Positions 11,048 to 20,959 of a DNA stretch of 24,863 nucleotides are shown in pieces; position 1 is the stretch's first letter; each line of letters starts with the position of its first letter. Origin of the DNA: Paramacrobiotus richtersi (lineage: Eukaryota; Tardigrada; Eutardigrada; Parachela; Macrobiotidae); assembly GCA_034698045.1 (NCBI GenBank), contig JAQGAU010000694.1, positions 1 through 24,863 of the forward strand. The letters are read 5' to 3'. Position numbers and translations under genes: made by a program. The notes under the pieces were generated by a model that ran no database searches, was not told the DNA's origin, and saw only the letters and a list, made by a program, of their open reading frames with translations.

Positions 11048-12802
11048 ATGTTTCGCCGAGTAAACATATACCGTCTACTCAGTATCGGACTTTCGTGGTT
11101 ATTCACTGTCTTCGCAGTCTCCTGGGTGCTAATACAGACGGAGAACGACAGTAAGACAAACAGAAAAAACTGGAAGAATCATGAAAGGGACCCCTGCTCT
11201 GAAGATGCCGAAAGGACCAGATTAGCACTGGAAAACATCGAATTACTTCAAAGGCAGAATGAAGTACTGCGAGTAAAGCTCCGGGCACTTAAGACTCTGT
11301 GTGCATACAAAACCTCTTATGGCGAGGTAAAAGCATTTGCATCTTCTTCGAGTTGTAACATTAATAACGACAACATTATGCCATTCGAAGAGGCGCGACG
11401 AAGAACAGAAAATGGAATCTCAGAGTTTTGGCGGTACACGTCGGCGAATCTGATCAGAATGGAGGACATGAAGGATAAAGAAGCGTTACAATCGCTTTCG
11501 CGGGAAATGTTTATTTTTCTCGCGGAACAGAAAAAGGTCATCACGCGAGACTTGATCCAAAGCGAAGTAGCTCTTGGGCTTGCCGAATGGAAGGAGCAAA
11601 GATCCCTGGAACTAACCAGGATTGTTCAGTCGCGATTCCACAGTCTTCAGAATCCCAAAGACTGTGCTACAAGAAAAAGGTTTCGTTGCAAAATGAACAA
11701 GATCTGTGGATTTGGTTGCCAGGTTCATCATGTCGTTTATTGCCTTATCGCAGGATACGCACTGAACCGTACGGTCACACTAGACTCCAAGAGCTGGCAG
11801 TACTCGGGAAAAAGCTGGGAATCGGTGTTCTTGCCCATTTCGTCTTGCGATGCAGATAACGCCCCGGCCGAGACATGGAAGGACGACGCAGAAACTGAGC
11901 AGCAAATGCTGCTGGATCTTCCCGTCATCGATAACATTAGTGAGTATACGCAGTCGCACGAGCGTCCTCATTGGTTGCCGTTAGCTGTACCTGAGGATCT
12001 GTTCTCGTCAGTCATTGCATTCCACAAAAATCCTTCGGTCTGGTGGATTGCGCAGGTTGTGAGCTACTTATGGAAATACCAACCTACGACTAAAGACTAT
12101 GTTGAAGAGTTCTCCATCAGAAAGCGTTTCCATAGTCCAATAGTTGGTGTTCATGTGCGTAGAACGGACAAATTGGAGAAAGAAGCTGCTCGACACGAGA
12201 TTGACGAATACATGCGTTACGTGGAAGAATACTACGACGTGCTTGAAACGGTGAATGGCGCAAAGGTGCCCGTAAAACAAATCTACCTGTCGTCGGACGA
12301 TCAGAGTGTTCTGGAGGAATGCAAAGCGAAATATCCCCGTTATGATGTTATTGCAAGCGTAGATGCAATGCTGAACGCTGTACCAGCAAAACGTTCTTCG
12401 GCAGAATCTCTTCTGGGAATTATCACTGATATCCATTTTCTTTCCCTCTCAGACTATCTCGTTTGCACATTTTCGTCTCAAGTCTGCCGATTAGCTTACG
12501 AAATTATGCAGACGCGCTTTCCGGATGCAACTGACCGCTTCAAATCCTTGGATGATATATACTACTTTGGCGGGCAAAACGCCCATCGCCTGAAGGCTGT
12601 GCTGCCGCACGCTGCCAGAAACACAGAAGAAATATCATTCGCAAAAGGGGACTTATTAGGAATTGCGGGGAATCTGTGGAATGGCACATCTGTGGGTGAG
12701 AACATTCAAACACTTCAGAAGGGCAAATTTCCGTCGTATAAAGTTGAGGAACATTTTGCGACGTATAATATTGCTCGATATGAGGATCCTCTATCGCTTT
12801 GA
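11048..12802 (+). CDS. FUT8: Alpha-1,6-fucosyltransferase (FUT8, GT23), intronless
   Basis: Golgi enzyme that adds core fucose in alpha-1,6 linkage to the innermost GlcNAc of N-glycans, using GDP-fucose. The single frame has 584 codons, close to the human enzyme (575). A short cytoplasmic tail and a transmembrane segment (about residues 9-29) are followed by a charged, helical stem. The catalytic domain has GVHVRRTDK with Arg371/Arg372, then the EYM..VEE helix, SSDD with Asp417/Asp418, DIHFLS with Asp461, CTFSSQVCR, and SLDDIYYFGGQNAH. These match the residues known to bind donor and acceptor in mammalian FUT8. The C-terminal SH3-like domain (GDLLGIAGNLWNG, PSYKV) is present. Nothing is missing. 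The lack of introns contrasts with the split GT10 gene nearby and suggests intron loss or an old retrocopy. Confidence 0.97.
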   Translation: MFRRVNIYRLLSIGLSWLFTVFAVSWVLIQTENDSKTNRKNWKNHERDPCSEDAERTRLALENIELLQRQNEVLRVKLRALKTLCAYKTSYGEVKAFASSSSCNINNDNIMPFEEARRRTENGISEFWRYTSANLIRMEDMKDKEALQSLSREMFIFLAEQKKVITRDLIQSEVALGLAEWKEQRSLELTRIVQSRFHSLQNPKDCATRKRFRCKMNKICGFGCQVHHVVYCLIAGYALNRTVTLDSKSWQYSGKSWESVFLPISSCDADNAPAETWKDDAETEQQMLLDLPVIDNISEYTQSHERPHWLPLAVPEDLFSSVIAFHKNPSVWWIAQVVSYLWKYQPTTKDYVEEFSIRKRFHSPIVGVHVRRTDKLEKEAARHEIDEYMRYVEEYYDVLETVNGAKVPVKQIYLSSDDQSVLEECKAKYPRYDVIASVDAMLNAVPAKRSSAESLLGIITDIHFLSLSDYLVCTFSSQVCRLAYEIMQTRFPDATDRFKSLDDIYYFGGQNAHRLKAVLPHAARNTEEISFAKGDLLGIAGNLWNGTSVGENIQTLQKGKFPSYKVEEHFATYNIARYEDPLSL

Positions 12803-13029
12803 GTGCCGCGTCCGCCCAATAGTGCTCACGACCGCCCAGAAGCGGCTTCGTTTCGGGTGCAAACCTCCGTCTCGCACAACGTATTCGCAGGATTTTGTAG
12901 TGATAATACATCGCACGCATGCAGTTCTCCCTGGCCGATTATCAATTCTGGTACTCCAGATACTTTCAGAATCTAAGCACCTACCAGCAAAATCGCTTTT
13001 GAAAGTTAAAACTAACTAATGGACACCAA

Positions 13030-13035
13030 ATTAAA
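13030..13035 (+). terminator. Possible ATTAAA poly(A) signal of FUT8
   Basis: Variant signal ATTAAA 228 nt after the FUT8 stop. No canonical AATAAA was seen closer. Weak evidence. Confidence 0.25.
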
Positions 13036-13321
13036 GAAATCGGTGACGTGTGGCCAGAACAGCAAAATTGTGCATTCGCCATACTGGCGCTGAATAGCGT
13101 AATGTTGCTGCGCACCATTGCGTATGCCAAAGGCCATAGTACTGTTTAGTGCTCTACATGCTGTAGCTATCCGATGAAAACGTAAACAAACCATGGAAAA
13201 AAATCTGATTCCCCACATCCAGCATCGCGAAAACGTTTCAGAAATTTGGATTTTGCTTAAATTATTTTGTCTGATTCCGGTAACAAGGTTTCCAAAAGTT
13301 TGTGCAAGACAAAATGACCTG

Positions 13322-13397
13322 TGGTATGTTAATGTGACCAGCTGAACCGTCTGGATGGTAGAAACGTCTGACGGGGCACATTTCCCTTTAAACCGAT
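13322..13397. repeat. Dispersed repeat, copy 1 (partner at 20884)
   Basis: About 76 bases align without gaps, in the same orientation, with 20884-20959. Roughly three quarters of positions are identical, including GGTAT, GCTGAA and GCACATTT blocks, and most differences are transitions. It is probably a relic of a transposable element or an old segmental duplication. Confidence 0.6.
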
Positions 13398-13899
13398 ATA
13401 ACCGTCCGGTGCGGGAACTTTCGTACGGCTCAACTTGGAACCTAGATTACATTCACTTACGTTACTTGCTACTGTATATCCATCCTGCAACAAAATGTAA
13501 CGTACGAGTACAGTACAGGCGCATCCCGTAGCGTGGTTACAAAAAACTGATACTATCTACCACCAAGAGTGTTAATTTAAACCAGCCTTGTTGTTTCTTC
13601 CTTACCTTTATACATAATTTACAAGTATTAAAAAGTTAAGGACACACGTTTTGTTTTACGGAACAACGTTACTTGCAAAGCCTGATTCTTGGTACTGGGT
13701 TTCATTCAGCAGAACCTGCACATTTTCGATACACTGAAGTGTGGTTTACTGTAGGCACACGATAATTGCCAACACCATAGTTGAGAAAGATGTGGAATAG
13801 GTTTCCACTCGGGAACGACAGCTTTAGGAAAAGCATACATAGGCAACCACAGACGAAAAATGCAAACGTGCTCACTTTATACTTTTTAACTCCTTGAAT

Positions 13900-13905
13900 T
13901 TTATT
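13900..13905 (-). terminator. AATAAA overlapping the stop of the orphan exon
   Basis: The hexamer shares its TAA with the stop codon of the minus-strand frame. This would be an unusually tight arrangement if both are used. Confidence 0.35.
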
Positions 13906-14030
13906 TAGCTACAAAACCATTGATGCTGAGTGCGAAGGCAGTCGAGTCGAATTCGGGGTCCCTGACCTCATCGAATAACTTCCGAAGCTTGTAGATTACC
14001 TCGGCGATGGTTTTCCCGCATGAAAGAAGG
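13901..14030 (-). CDS. Orphan coding-like terminal exon, unrecognised
   Basis: On the minus strand an open frame reads about 43 residues with typical protein composition (SCGKTIAEVIYKLRKLFDEV, then PEFDSTAFALSINGF) and ends at TAA 13903-13901. An AG at 14032-14031 could be the splice acceptor; in the same frame a stop lies just upstream. The stop codon overlaps AATAAA at 13905-13900. No upstream exon was found on this strand, because the GT10 pseudogene begins at 14292 on the other strand. It may be the last exon of a truncated gene or a relic. I do not recognise the family. Confidence 0.33.
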
Positions 14031-14291
14031 CTATTATCGATTTAACGGAACCGTGTGCGTTGAACGGAACCGTTTTCTAGAATACAACGGACGATTATAA
14101 TCATCCTTGTTAGGGCGGCGTTTAATTTACAAAATAACACAGAGCAACATGGGATACCTCAGCTGGCTAGTGCACCGGGCCAACTGGAGCTCTACGATAG
14201 GAGGGCACAACTCTGCTGCTGCCTGCACCGTAATGTCACTTTTTCTCGTGTTTTTTTCGCTAAGTTCAAAGTGATCCATGGATTTTGCCCC

Positions 14292-16062
14292 ATGAAAATA
14301 AAAAATATGCCATACTGTAATTGGAACAGTAAAGGCTGCTTGAACGATCTCGCGGTCATGTCGCTTGTCGTCGTACTGCCATATCTATGCATCCGCTTCG
14401 TATTTCACATATTCCGCGAGGATCTGCGTCACATATTCCATGAGGATCTGAAACAGTTCGAAAAGCAACCGAACTCATCCGACGTAGATAGCAAAGTGAT
14501 TTTATTTTGGACAAGCTACTTTGGCGGCGTGTTCCCGCATATTGCGGAGGGTTTGGTGCGATGCCCCAATTAACGCTGACAGATAACAGGCGATCGTCGT
14601 AATCTTTCACGGGCTTCGGCTGTTATCTTCCATGCGAGGGACTTAAACGTCCAAGACCTCCCACCGAACCGTAGCAGTAACCAATATTTTGTTTTCTGCA
14701 ACCTGGGAACACCACCCCAATACCGAATCAGTGACGATGCAAAATGGCGGTATTTTTTTAATGTCACATGGACATACCGTTTGGACTCGAACGTACGTGA
14801 TTTATCTTATTTTCAAGGTTGGAGCGAAAGGAAATGGGACAGAGATAAGACTACTCTGGAGTTCTGGCGGAATAAGAATAGGCGGGCTCTGGCACTTATT
14901 TCGCACTGCAACTCCACTGGGAACCGCGACGGGCTGATTAAAGAACTTAACAAGTACTTTCCTGTGGTTATTTATGGTAACTGCGGTAAAGCCGGATGTC
15001 CTCTGTCGAGTCCAGAATGCGAATCCAAGTTGGTTGGGAAATACAGCTTCTACCTAGCCTTCGAAAACAGGTTTGTTTCGCTCTGAAAGTTGTGGCAGTT
15101 TGTTAGCAGGATGTTCGTAGGGCATTGCCATGATAAGACACAAAGAATGAATTAGTACTATCTTCAGACCTGCTGGCCAGGCCCAAATGAATATTTTTTT
15201 GGTTTTACCGGCCTTCGACTTTTTTTCTGAAATTTTTAACAAAATTTAAAAATTTCGAAATCGTGTTACAGCTTGTAATTATGTAGAGCTTTGCTTGGTT
15301 TCTGTTGGTTCAGAACAACCCCTATATTTTGTATTTTTCATGACAGTTCCAAAAACTTCGCTTCCAAAAGCGAATTCTGGTACACGAGTTTGTGTTCAAA
15401 TCTTCTCAAAGGATTGCGTTACCAAATCATGTTTATTAATTTCAAGCGCGTAAATGCTAACGCGAAAAACTACAGCAAGAATAACCGTGAGCGACTGAAG
15501 CGAAGCGGAGGTCCTCCATGTTCAAGAGTAATGCAGAGAGCGGTGTTGTGTATTTGGACTTAACCAGTAAACCACAGGCTTGAAAGTGTCTCCGTTCGCT
15601 TCGGTTTTTATCGCAAGCGCAGCGGAGTGCGATTACCTAGTAATATATATACCTAACCTTTAAACGCTTTCTTGCAGCCACTGCAGAGATTACCTAACGG
15701 AAAAAGCCATACGAGGATACAATTACGGAGCTGTTCCAGTTGTTTACGGTGGAGTAAATTACTCGAATTTTCCCAAACACTCCTACATCGATGTATCCGA
15801 CTTTGCAAGCGCGGAACATTAAGGAACATACTTGCATAACTTGACCTTATCCCAAGAATCTTTTGAACGTTTTCATGAATGACACTTTAACGAAGCTAGT
15901 AATCGACCTCCAATCTGGACAGAAGATTCCTGGGGCTTGTGTCGACTGTGCGAACTGCTACATGACGCGAATTTTAAGCAGACAGTCCGAGTTGCTGATC
16001 TGCATGAGTGGTGGGTGGTCATGGGGAACTGTACATCGTACAGAAATCCAGCTCCAGTCTGA
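14292..16062 (+). pseudogene. Alpha-1,3-fucosyltransferase (GT10) copy with four in-frame stops
   Basis: Two exons, 14292-15070 and 15678-16062, are joined by a GT-AG phase 2 intron and give 1164 nt, 388 codons including the final TGA. The product would be a type II Golgi enzyme: short tail, transmembrane segment (AVMSLVVVLPYLCIRFVFHI), stem, ILFWTSYFGG, ASAVIFHARD, TWTYRLDSN, VVIYGNCG, YSFYLAFENS, CRDYLTEK, GAVPVVYGG, SYIDVSDF, WGLCRLCELLHD and a WW-containing tail. The frame is continuous but broken by TAA 14571, TGA 14577, TAA 15820 and TGA 15880. Beside the intact gene at 1643 these fall at a Ser, a Cys, a Leu and the Trp of the FxW motif. No frameshift was found. It keeps the Asp of DYLTEK that the intact gene lost. 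Most likely a pseudogene; recoding or sequencing error is not excluded. Confidence 0.88.
14406..14453 (+). repeat. 24-bp in-frame tandem duplication in the GT10 pseudogene stem
   Basis: Units 14406-14429 and 14430-14453 encode HIFREDLR and HIFHEDLK, just after the transmembrane segment. The unit is a multiple of three, so the frame was preserved. Confidence 0.85.
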
Positions 16063-16843
16063 ACGTTTGAATCACGAAGCCCTAACAAAGGCTAAGCGGC
16101 CCAGAATCAACAACTCGGTTATGTGTGGTTCCTGGGGATCTGGCTGGCGGTGTTTGACCTTAACCAAAAAGTATTCTTGAGTTCTTCAATTTTTATTAAT
16201 ACATTGGAAGACGAGTACATCCTGACACCCACCGCCTTGTGGCCGGTAACAATGTGTACCTTGACAATAATACCGCCTCCGATTGCACTGACAACGTTGA
16301 GCGTTTTCGGAACATTGACATTTCAGCGCTGTTGACTACCGAACTGTACAGTCATACGGGGGTTTAGGTATCCAACAACTGGGGCTATCAAATGTTGTGC
16401 AACTACTGTGAAATGCATAAAACGACTGAATGCAGCTAGAAACCCTCCAGCGCGTTTATTGGGCGTTTTAACCAGACGCCCAACAAAGGAAATAGATTTC
16501 ATCATACGCAACTTTGTTAAACCGTAACTTGCCAAAGCATTTGTTAATCTGTTCAAAACGGCGCAACGCTTTTTGTCGTATTTAGCCTCTGTCAGTCCAC
16601 GGAATGGACTGTTCTTACGTAAAGGTATTTCCCTCGCCAAAATTAATTGAACTTCCAAACGTAGCACTTTACTCAGATGTCCAACAGTCTGGTTTCGAAG
16701 AAGGTTTTTACTACATCAACGGACGATAGTTGACGTCAATATGCATAAACATCACAGCGCACAATTTGTTTTAATATTTCTTAAATTTAGCTATCAACTG
16801 ACATCCAGAAATGTGTTTCTGATAGTACACAGTGCTCTTAAAG
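16063..16843. other. Intergenic between GT10 pseudogene and lectin C 3' end
   Basis: The two genes converge here. A 114-codon minus-strand frame (16323-16667) shows no recognisable motif and is not called. An ATTAAA on the minus strand (16775-16770) lies about 70 nt past the lectin C stop and may be its poly(A) signal. Confidence 0.5.
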
Positions 16844-18252
16844 TCACGGGCGACTTGTCCATTTGCACTGGCCATTATTTGCGGATGCCGGAAGTCTAAG
16901 GCATAAATGTCCATCTTTTTGGAATGCAAGTTCCGTTCCTGAAAAAAGTTTTTTGCATTAGTTTCCAGTTCCACACATAGCGCTATAACTCTGGATAGAA
17001 GAGTCATGCTCATTGTGTAACTTTCAAACAGAACCATTGTTTTAGAGCAGCTGTTATACGTACATCAAGACTGGCAATGCAAAAGTTCGCTTTTCACGAT
17101 GAAGAAAAATTATACAGGAAGAAGACCAAACACCTAACGTCTGGTAATGATATTTTCTCTGCGGGGCAGGATTACTTGCCGTGGTTAGATATGTGCCTTG
17201 GTTAACAGGAGTTCTGGGTAGAACCACGTTTAGCAGATAATCTTACCCTTGCCGGGTACTGCAATAAAACGTGATACTCTTTGCCGCAAAGAGGAAGCTG
17301 CTTACCTTTATCCCCAAAAGCACACCACTCGGTAGTGTCTGAACTGTACGTGCAAAGGCTTCCATCGCCCTGCATGAGCATTGCCGTCCCGCAGGTTAAT
17401 CGTTTCACCGGAGCAGAACTCCATAGCACACGATATGTGGTTGTCTCATAAAGAACCATGTTCCCGAAGGGCTGTATGAGCAAACACGATGCTCCGCTTT
17501 CTGAGCAGAACTTTTCCCCAGCATTGAGAACGTCGCCAGATTTCATAACTCCGACTGTAACAACAGTAACCCATTAAAGGCCGTCGCGCTCTTTACTCAT
17601 TACTAAGTCGGAAAAAATTAGCCGCAGAAAGATGATGAGTAAAATGAGCTTTTTTGTGCGTACCAGGCACTTGACGAGCCTTGGGCTTTGGACATTTCAG
17701 CGCAGAGACCTTTGCATCCTCTAGACCGATCTCCGTTTGATTAACTCGGAGTAACATACTGGCCTGCATGGCGCTAACTGATCCGACGTCTTTCTTTATC
17801 GCGTTCACATCAGTTCGAACAGCACGGATCTCGTCTCTCGCTGACTGCATTTCCTGAACCAATGCATCAGCAACACCGTACAGTCCATTAATCAGGGTCG
17901 TGTTTGTGGATCTTGAAGGGACCGGAACGGAATTAGGCATCTGTCGCAATGGCATCAGACTTCCTACAACAAAAAACACGACCGGTGTAGGACCCCTTTG
18001 GGTTCAGAAAAACCCCCTACCCGGATTATTTTCGGGCCAGATGTCCTCTCACCATACTTCATATATGAATTACACAAACTGTACTACAATGTTTGCTCCT
18101 ATAAATGCGCTCATACAAAGCGTAAAGTACAGCAGGCTTAATTATTCCACACGTATGATGTGGCCAGTACCTAGTGCTAATACTTCCTTACCTTCCGCGA
18201 TGCAGGATATCGTAATTATCGCCAAAAGTATAAAGTACTTTCGGAATTCCAT
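16844..18252 (-). CDS. Secreted bulb-type lectin-like protein C, four exons, intact
   Basis: Exons on the minus strand: 18252-18192, 17963-17664, 17554-17306, 16938-16844. All introns are GT-AG and phase 1; the sum is 705 nt, 234 residues plus TGA. Exon 1 is a signal peptide (start MEFRKYFILLAIITISCIAE). Exon 2 (residues about 21-120) is an Asn/Thr-rich lead and a heptad-like coiled-coil neck (ALVQEMQSARDEIRAV), ending with a single Cys (ALKCPKPK) near residue 110. Exon 3 gives two beta-prism repeats: EKFCSESGASC, GNMVLYETTTY, and QGDGSLCTY, where several QxDxNxVxY positions survive. Exon 4 gives the third: QKDGHLCLRLP, CKWTSRP. Probably a secreted oligomeric lectin. It is divergently paired with pseudogene D, 545 bp away. 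Confidence 0.9.
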
Positions 18253-18797
18253 CCTTCGGAATGACCTTCTTGGTTTTCAGATTCCTCGATTTCAGTCAAG
18301 TGAGATGGCTGTATTGTTTATCGCAGGCTCCTCTGCGAATCGAAGTGTGTGGAATAATGCAGTAAGGTCCTGTAGACGAGTATGACTGCGGTGATTGCGA
18401 TGGATAACAAAGTAATACGAATGATAACCGAAAACCAGTAGATCTTTACTCTTTTATCTGCAAGACTTAGAACTGGCTCTTTGGTTGCTATACATAGCGT
18501 ACTGCCTGTTACGAGTTCGTAAAACTGAATGACCTTCATTGATATACTGCTGGGCAACAAACTAATAAGACTTGGTATACTCTCTGTACTTGTTAGTACT
18601 TGTGTTGTGCGAAAGTCACTGATTTAAGGTACTAAGGATTTAATTGTTCGTTCGTACTTATTACCACGGTAAGCGTATTGCACTACCCACGAGCTCCATT
18701 AACTGATGGTCGTGAGCAAATATGGCTTAGGTGCAGTATTCAATACAGCACGTGTCCTCAGAACTGCGCAGTTGCGAATCACGAAAAGCACTCAAGC
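18253..18797. promoter_or_regulatory. Shared divergent upstream region of lectins C and D
   Basis: These 545 bp separate the start codons of two head-to-head paralogues, so both promoters should lie here. I could not assign a convincing TATA box. A minus-strand frame with a long hydrophobic stretch (18318-18560) is present but unsupported. Confidence 0.4.
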
Positions 18798-19919
18798 ATG
18801 GAACTTGCAACGATTTGTATCCTGCTGCCGATCATAATGACATACTACAGTGCAAATGGTAAGAGTCACGTAAACCGTTTTTGTACTTTTGATCTAACTT
18901 TATTATTCCGTATACTACCGTGTAGCCTTTGTTCTTAGGAGCAGCTTCTGTTCGATTACGGCAGACGAGCAATCTTGCTGCAATCTCCTCCACATCCGGA
19001 AACGCGTCTTGGATTAACGGACTATCCGCCTTTGTGGATACAGTGACTCAGGAACTCCAGTTGGCGAGGGGTGAAATCCGTGCTCTCCGCAGCGAATTAA
19101 ACGCGGTACAGGGCAATGTTAGTCCGCATTACTCAAGCAGAGGCAGGGCTGGATGCTGCCAAAATCAATGCAGTAAAATGCGCAGCCAACAACTATACTG
19201 ATCGACCAGTTCCGGGTACGAGCACGAACTGTTTCAAGTCAATGCACGGCCATTGTCAGTTCTTGTAATGGTGAGTGTTTTATCTGTTTTGCTGTCGTTT
19301 CAGTTGGAGTTCTGAAACCTGGGGAGACCATATTCGTCAATGAGAAGTTCTGTTCCGAAAACGGGAAGACCTGTTTACATCTGCAGCATAACGGGAACAT
19401 GATATGAGACGCTGACATATCGCTTGCTGTGGAGTGCAAATCCCGGTAGAACAGCTTGCAACCTGAATTTCGTCATTTGGCCCAGCGGTCGTCTCTGCTT
19501 TTACATCATCAATGTAGGAGAGATCTGGGCGGTGCAAGGCGAGCCTGGTAAGCCCTTCGTCTGTTTGCTGCATGTATGGCAAGTGTATGGAACAGACGCT
19601 CTGCTAAGTTCACAGCATTCTTTTGCTCATTATCTCCGCCGCCCTGCACATCATAACGGACAAGCAGCCCGCATTTATTCATCTTGCACATTAGACCAAG
19701 AGTTCGATTATTCTTCCTAGATCATCGTGTAAACTTTAACGAGCTAGTGTAACTTTTAAACTTTCGCGGCGAATGAACGAGGTGTGCTTTACAGGAATGG
19801 AGCTGGCGTTCCAGAGTGACGGTCATTTGTGCATCAAGTACCCGGCATCCGCTAAAAAGGGAGAAGCTTGTAAGTGGTCCACTCGCCCGGGAGAACAAAC
19901 CCAAGCAATTTACTCATGA
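18798..19919 (+). pseudogene. Bulb-type lectin-like D, frameshifted pseudogene
   Basis: Four exons homologous to lectin C at 18798-18858, 18939-19215, 19304-19547 and 19795-19919, all with GT-AG phase 1 junctions. Signal peptide MELATICILLPIIMTYYSAN, neck WINGLSAFVDTVTQELQLAR, then in another frame AGLDAAKINAVKC, lectin repeats EKFCSENGKTC and LTYRLLWSANPG, and final exon AFQSDGHLCIKYP with CKWSTR. Exon 2 is 23 nt shorter than in C, where a block after NAVQGNV is missing and the frame shifts. Exon 3 is 5 nt shorter, within the first lectin repeat after GNM, giving a second shift and a TGA. Net length is 707 nt, not a multiple of three. Splice sites and the rest are well preserved, so inactivation looks recent. 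Confidence 0.87.
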
Positions 19920-20009
19920 GAAGGCACGCTGATGTGCTGCGACAACTACAACGAAAGCTGTTTATTAAACTGTTATGAAGTTTGCGGATAAGCTGACGTC
20001 AAATGTCAT

Positions 20010-20015
20010 AATAAA
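20010..20015 (+). terminator. AATAAA poly(A) signal of lectin D
   Basis: Canonical signal 91 nt after the TGA at 19917-19919. Confidence 0.5.
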
Positions 20016-20107
20016 AAGCATATTGATTGAAAAGCGCTACACACCTTGCCATAATATACCTTACCGCAACATATTACATAACGTAGCAGTGGGCTGGCTC
20101 CTTAAAG

Positions 20108-20244
20108 CCACTGCAGAGAGTAGCCTTGCGAGGTTATACATTGTAGTTACTGAGCTGTTCAAGTTGTTTACGATGACGGAAAGTACCTGAATTTCATTCC
20201 CAAACACTCCAACATCGATGTATCCGACTTTAGAAGCGCGGAAC
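20108..20244 (+). pseudogene. Decayed GT10 exon fragment
   Basis: The stretch aligns with the start of the last exon of the GT10 pseudogene (15678-15817). It keeps an AG before CCACTGCAGAGA, GAGCTGTTCAAGTTGTTTACG, and the block CCAAACACTCCAACATCGATG leading to TATCCGACTTT. Small deletions and stops break the frame. The upstream and downstream parts of the gene are not recognisable. It lies between lectins D and E. Confidence 0.8.
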
Positions 20245-20883
20245 CCGAGAAAATAATTCAGTTAAACATGTGTCAGGATATAATTAATTAGCAGATCATT
20301 GTTCAACCCTCTCCACGTCGGATTTTGGGCACATTTGGGTGGATCCCATATTCCATACGATCTGTCTCCATTCAGTTATGAGGTTATAAGTTAATCTAGA
20401 ACATCAGTCAAACCAGCCCTTAGGGTACTTGAGGAAAAGGCTTTCCACTTGTGTCATGGCGAGTGAACGGCATTTGCGTTACAGGAACTGTTGACTCAAC
20501 CCGGGAAGTAAAAGACGTCTTTCTGTTCTTCAGTGCCTAACATTGTTTACGTTGTGCGTTTTTGTCACTGTTGGTCGATTGTCGATTTATGAATCTCAAT
20601 CGTAAGCACAAACACCAATAAATCACATACGTTTGGATTTTTAAAAGCACGATACAGTCGTTCGTACTAGGTTCCTTTACCGCAGGAAAATTCACTGCTA
20701 GAAACATTCTCACAGCCCAGGCTCCGTGCTTATGTATGTGTAAATGTGAATGGCAGTGCCTGAAGTCTTTGAATTGACCCAAGATTTTCACACGAGCCAG
20801 GAACTGCAGGAACACAGCCTGAAACCGGCTTTTTGCCGATAGTATATTGCTAATTGTTTTGCGCTCTGGACACGATAATCTTC

Positions 20884-20959
20884 TGGTATATTCATATGAC
20901 CGGCTGAATCGTCCGGACGACAGGAACGCCTGAAGGAGCACATTTTCTTTTAGACCGGT
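20884..20959. repeat. Dispersed repeat, copy 2 (partner at 13322)
   Basis: Aligns without gaps with 13322-13397 in the same orientation. On the minus strand both copies read without a stop for about 22 codons and share residues such as GLK, NV and RFS, which hints at an old coding relic. Confidence 0.6.

Larger units (their letters stand above)
12803..13900. other. Intergenic downstream of FUT8
   Basis: No gene could be supported. It includes one copy of a dispersed repeat (13322-13397) and otherwise looks like non-coding DNA. Confidence 0.5.

Noticed and set aside
12068-12436. 122-codon minus-strand frame
   Set aside because: It is antisense to the conserved catalytic core of FUT8.
14556-14582. 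A 27-nt GT-AG intron that would remove the first two stops of the second GT10 copy
   Set aside because: Without it the sequence aligns residue for residue with the intact gene (CP....ITGD against CPVSTCRVTDD), so removing it would delete conserved positions.
14571-15882. A variant genetic code explaining the in-frame TAA and TGA codons
   Set aside because: The intact GT10 gene, FUT8 and lectins A, C and E all end normally at TGA or TAA after conserved C-terminal motifs.
16323-16667. 114-codon minus-strand frame downstream of lectin C
   Set aside because: No recognisable motif. It is probably a chance open frame.
18318-18560. 80-codon minus-strand frame with a roughly 30-residue hydrophobic stretch
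   Set aside because: It lies in the shared upstream region of lectins C and D, with no homology or splice support. Possible but unsupported.
20537-20941. 134-codon minus-strand frame
   Set aside because: No motif or family resemblance. It partly covers the dispersed repeat, which explains its openness only in part.
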